From the NCBI GenBank assembly GCA_002397345.1, contig DHAH01000032.1:1-7480 (forward strand): a DNA stretch of 7,480 nt, read 5' to 3'. The notes beneath the pieces are model-generated. The model was not told the DNA's origin, did no database searches, and saw only the letters and a program-made list of their open reading frames with translations. Within the stretch, counting starts at the first letter, position 1. Every line of letters begins with the position of its first letter. The position numbers and the translations under genes are program-made. The DNA comes from Clostridiales bacterium UBA4959. Lineage in GTDB: Bacteria; Bacillota; Clostridia; Oscillospirales; CAG-272. Below are positions 5,455-7,480 of the stretch, piece after piece.

Positions 5455-7480
5455 ATGGACACACAAATCAAGCTGATTGCGTCGCGTATCGCCGAGCTGC
5501 GCGCTATAAGCGGTATAACCGCCGCCCGTATGGCTCAAATCACAGGTGTAAGCGAAGCCGAATATTTGAAAGCCGAATCGGGTGAAACCGATTTTTCATT
5601 CACATTTATCCATAACTGCGCGCGTACATTCGGCGTCGACATCACCGCGCTCATCAAAGGCGAGGACGCACGGCTTAAAACATTTTCGGTCGTCCGCGCG
5701 GGCGAGGGAATGCCGCTGGAGCGCCGGCGCGGCTTCAAATACGAGCATTTGGCGCCGTCGTTCGCTTCCAGACTGTCCGAACCGTTTTTAGTGCGCGTTC
5801 CGTATGACGAGGGCGCACAGTCACAGCCCATACCGCTGTCATCTCACATCGGCGAAGAGTTTGATTTTGTGCTGCGCGGCACCTTAAAGGTCGAGGTAGC
5901 GGGGCATGTCACAGTGTTAAATGCCGGGGACTCTATTTATTATGACAGCTCTGAACCCCATGGTATGATCGCGGCAGAGGGGAGCGACTGCGAGTTCATA
6001 GCGGTTGTCACAGACGCGCTTGGCCGCGCGTCTGCATATGATTCCGCAGCTGTGAAACGTGCCATACCGGAACAAAAATCTATAAAATACGGCGACTTCG
6101 CGGTCGCGACCGAACGCGACGGCACGCTTGCCAGTATAGAATTTCCGACCGCCGAGCGTTTCAATTTCGCCTTCGATTGTGTGGAAAGAATAGCGCGGGA
6201 AACGCCCGATAAACTTGCCATGCTGCATATCTCTGCCGAGCATGAAGAACGGCGGTTTACATTCGGAGATATAAATCGACTGTCCTCGCAGGCGGCGAAT
6301 TATTTCAAATCGCTCGGGATCGGGCGGGGCGACAGAGTCATGCTCGTGCTTAAACGCCACTGGCATTTCTGGGCGTGCATACTCGGACTGCACAAGCTGG
6401 GCGCGGTCGCGATTCCGGCTACAAATTTGCTCATGCAAAAAGATTTTGAATACCGTTTCAATAAAGCCGGCGTCGCCGCGCTGATCTGCACCTCCGACGG
6501 CGATGTAGCCGCCGAAGCTGAAGCCGCGTTTCCCGCCTCGCCGTCGGTGCGCGTGCTTATCAGCGTGAAAAAGCCGCGCGAAGGCTGGCATTTCTACGAC
6601 GAAGAATCCGCGTTATGCTCTGATACCTTCGAGCGCAGCACAGATACTCCCTGCGGCAGTGATGATCTGCTTGAATTCTTTAGTTCAGGCACGACAGGTT
6701 ATCCAAAAGTAGTGCTGCACAATCATAAATATCCGCTCGGTCATTTTATCACCGCGAAATATTGGCACAATGTCACCGACGGCGGTCTGCACTTCACCAT
6801 CTCCGATACCGGCTGGGGCAAGGCGCTGTGGGGCAAGCTCTACGGTCAATGGCTGTGCGGCAGCGCGGTGTTCACATACGATTTCGATAAGTTCGACGCC
6901 GCGGACATATTGCCCATGTTCGCGAAATACAACATCAACACCTTCTGCGCTCCTCCGACGATGTACCGTTTCTTCATACGCGAAGATTTGTCTAAATACG
7001 ACCTCTCGTCAATTAAATACGCAACCGTTGCGGGCGAGGCGCTCAACCCCGAGGTATATCAAAAATTCCTCGACGCGACCGGTATAGCGCTCAAAGAAGG
7101 CTTTGGTCAAACCGAAACGACGCTGTCAATCGCAAACCTTGTCGGCGTGAAAGAAAAGCCCGGCTCGATGGGCAAACCTACGCCTCTGTATGACGTCGAT
7201 CTTGTGGGCAGTGATTTAAAAAGCGTTCCTACAGGCGAAACGGGTGAGATTGTAATACGTGTAGATAAAGGCGTTCCCTGCGGTTTATTTAAAGAATATT
7301 ACAATGATGCTGAAGCGACGACAAAAGCATGGACAGGCGGCTTTTATCACACCGGCGATATGGCATGGCGCGACGAGGACGGTTATTTCTGGTATGTGGG
7401 ACGCAGCGATGATCTTATCAAATCGTCCGGTTACCGCATTGGGCCGTTTGAAATCGAGAGCGTGATCATGGAGCTGCCCT
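5455..7480 (+). CDS. XRE-cupin regulator fused to an acyl-CoA synthetase (AMP-binding, MACS-like), 3' end outside window
   Basis: The frame is open from ATG 5455 to the window edge: 675 residues, no stop. GGGAGG (5436-5441) lies 13 bp before the ATG. Domains in order: XRE-type helix-turn-helix (about 4-68; MAQITGVSEAEYLKAESGETD is the HTH region); a cupin sensor domain (about 110-185) with HIGEEFDFVLRG (131-142, metal-ligand type His131/Glu135) and GDSIYYDSSEPHG (158-170, His169); a short linker; then an adenylate-forming enzyme (about 215 on). The enzyme has the ATP P-loop SSGTTGYPK (410-418), SDTGWGKALWGKLYG typical of the acetyl/medium-chain acyl-CoA synthetase group, EGFGQTET (548-554), YHTGD (631-635) and the hinge/C-domain entry VGRSDDLIKSSGYRIGPFE (648-666). 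The catalytic Lys of the C-terminal domain lies beyond the window. Expected reaction: carboxylic acid + ATP + CoA to acyl-CoA + AMP + PPi. Expression is controlled by the T-box. The acid is not identifiable; a branched-chain acid is my inference from the T-box. Confidence 0.93.
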   Translation, partial: MDTQIKLIASRIAELRAISGITAARMAQITGVSEAEYLKAESGETDFSFTFIHNCARTFGVDITALIKGEDARLKTFSVVRAGEGMPLERRRGFKYEHLAPSFASRLSEPFLVRVPYDEGAQSQPIPLSSHIGEEFDFVLRGTLKVEVAGHVTVLNAGDSIYYDSSEPHGMIAAEGSDCEFIAVVTDALGRASAYDSAAVKRAIPEQKSIKYGDFAVATERDGTLASIEFPTAERFNFAFDCVERIARETPDKLAMLHISAEHEERRFTFGDINRLSSQAANYFKSLGIGRGDRVMLVLKRHWHFWACILGLHKLGAVAIPATNLLMQKDFEYRFNKAGVAALICTSDGDVAAEAEAAFPASPSVRVLISVKKPREGWHFYDEESALCSDTFERSTDTPCGSDDLLEFFSSGTTGYPKVVLHNHKYPLGHFITAKYWHNVTDGGLHFTISDTGWGKALWGKLYGQWLCGSAVFTYDFDKFDAADILPMFAKYNINTFCAPPTMYRFFIREDLSKYDLSSIKYATVAGEALNPEVYQKFLDATGIALKEGFGQTETTLSIANLVGVKEKPGSMGKPTPLYDVDLVGSDLKSVPTGETGEIVIRVDKGVPCGLFKEYYNDAEATTKAWTGGFYHTGDMAWRDEDGYFWYVGRSDDLIKSSGYRIGPFEIESVIMELP

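Noticed and set aside
5388..5585. Small plus-strand frame starting just after the T-box terminator, a possible leader peptide
   Set aside because: It starts with TTG, has no Shine-Dalgarno, and runs into the fusion gene in another frame with a low-complexity basic product.
5917..6591. 224-codon minus-strand open frame inside the fusion gene
   Set aside because: It lies antisense to clear cupin and acyl-CoA ligase coding sequence and has no domain features; GC-rich codons create such antisense frames.
1..7480. CRISPR array, insertion sequence, attachment site, tRNA or rRNA gene
   Set aside because: No regularly spaced repeats, transposase-like frames, terminal inverted repeats or tRNA/rRNA signatures were found on either strand by eye.

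Overview
The window looks like chromosomal DNA from an anaerobic Firmicute, most likely a Clostridia/Oscillospiraceae-type bacterium. The evidence is a canonical T-box riboswitch, strong Shine-Dalgarno sites (GGAGGT, GGGAG, GGGAGG), consensus sigma-A type promoters (TTGACA with 16-17 bp spacing), Rho-independent terminators after genes, and GC-rich coding sequence set against very AT-rich intergenic DNA. No mobile element, CRISPR array, rRNA or tRNA gene is visible.

Layout on the left (+ strand): the 3' end of a DusB-type tRNA-dihydrouridine synthase (1-217). Next is an ECF sigma factor (265-882) with its own promoter inside the end of dusB. It is followed by a zinc-finger anti-sigma factor with one membrane helix and an extracytoplasmic domain (936-1865), closed by a strong terminator (1868-1904). 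An AT-rich gap (1866-2220) holds a second terminator-like hairpin, a promoter with an extended -10, and a leader hairpin just ahead of a NYN-LOTUS (OST-HTH) RNA-associated protein (2221-3084). That gene ends at a terminator (3097-3129).

Centre (- strand): a two-gene operon read right to left from a consensus promoter (4943-4915). It encodes a GDSL/SGNH hydrolase (4887-4252) and, 5 bp downstream, an unusual protein with a PAS-like N-terminus and a region resembling a decayed histidine-kinase ATPase domain (4246-3143).

Right (+ strand): a divergent promoter (5042-5070) drives a complete T-box leader (about 5077-5386). The leader has a Stem I with AG bulge and terminal-loop motifs, a Stem II region, Stem III, an antiterminator and a terminator. 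Downstream is one long reading frame (5455 to the window end, at least 675 residues) that fuses an XRE-type DNA-binding domain, a cupin sensor domain and an acyl-CoA synthetase (MACS/acetyl-CoA synthetase-like adenylating enzyme).

This last unit is the most interesting part of the window. A tRNA-sensing riboswitch controls a protein that seems to be both a transcription regulator and an acid:CoA ligase. The best-guess specifier is ATC (isoleucine). A hypothesis follows: the enzyme activates a branched-chain acid such as 2-methylbutyrate for reductive carboxylation to the isoleucine precursor, switched on when charged tRNA-Ile runs low. The architecture and the T-box are read directly from sequence; the substrate and the isoleucine link are inference.
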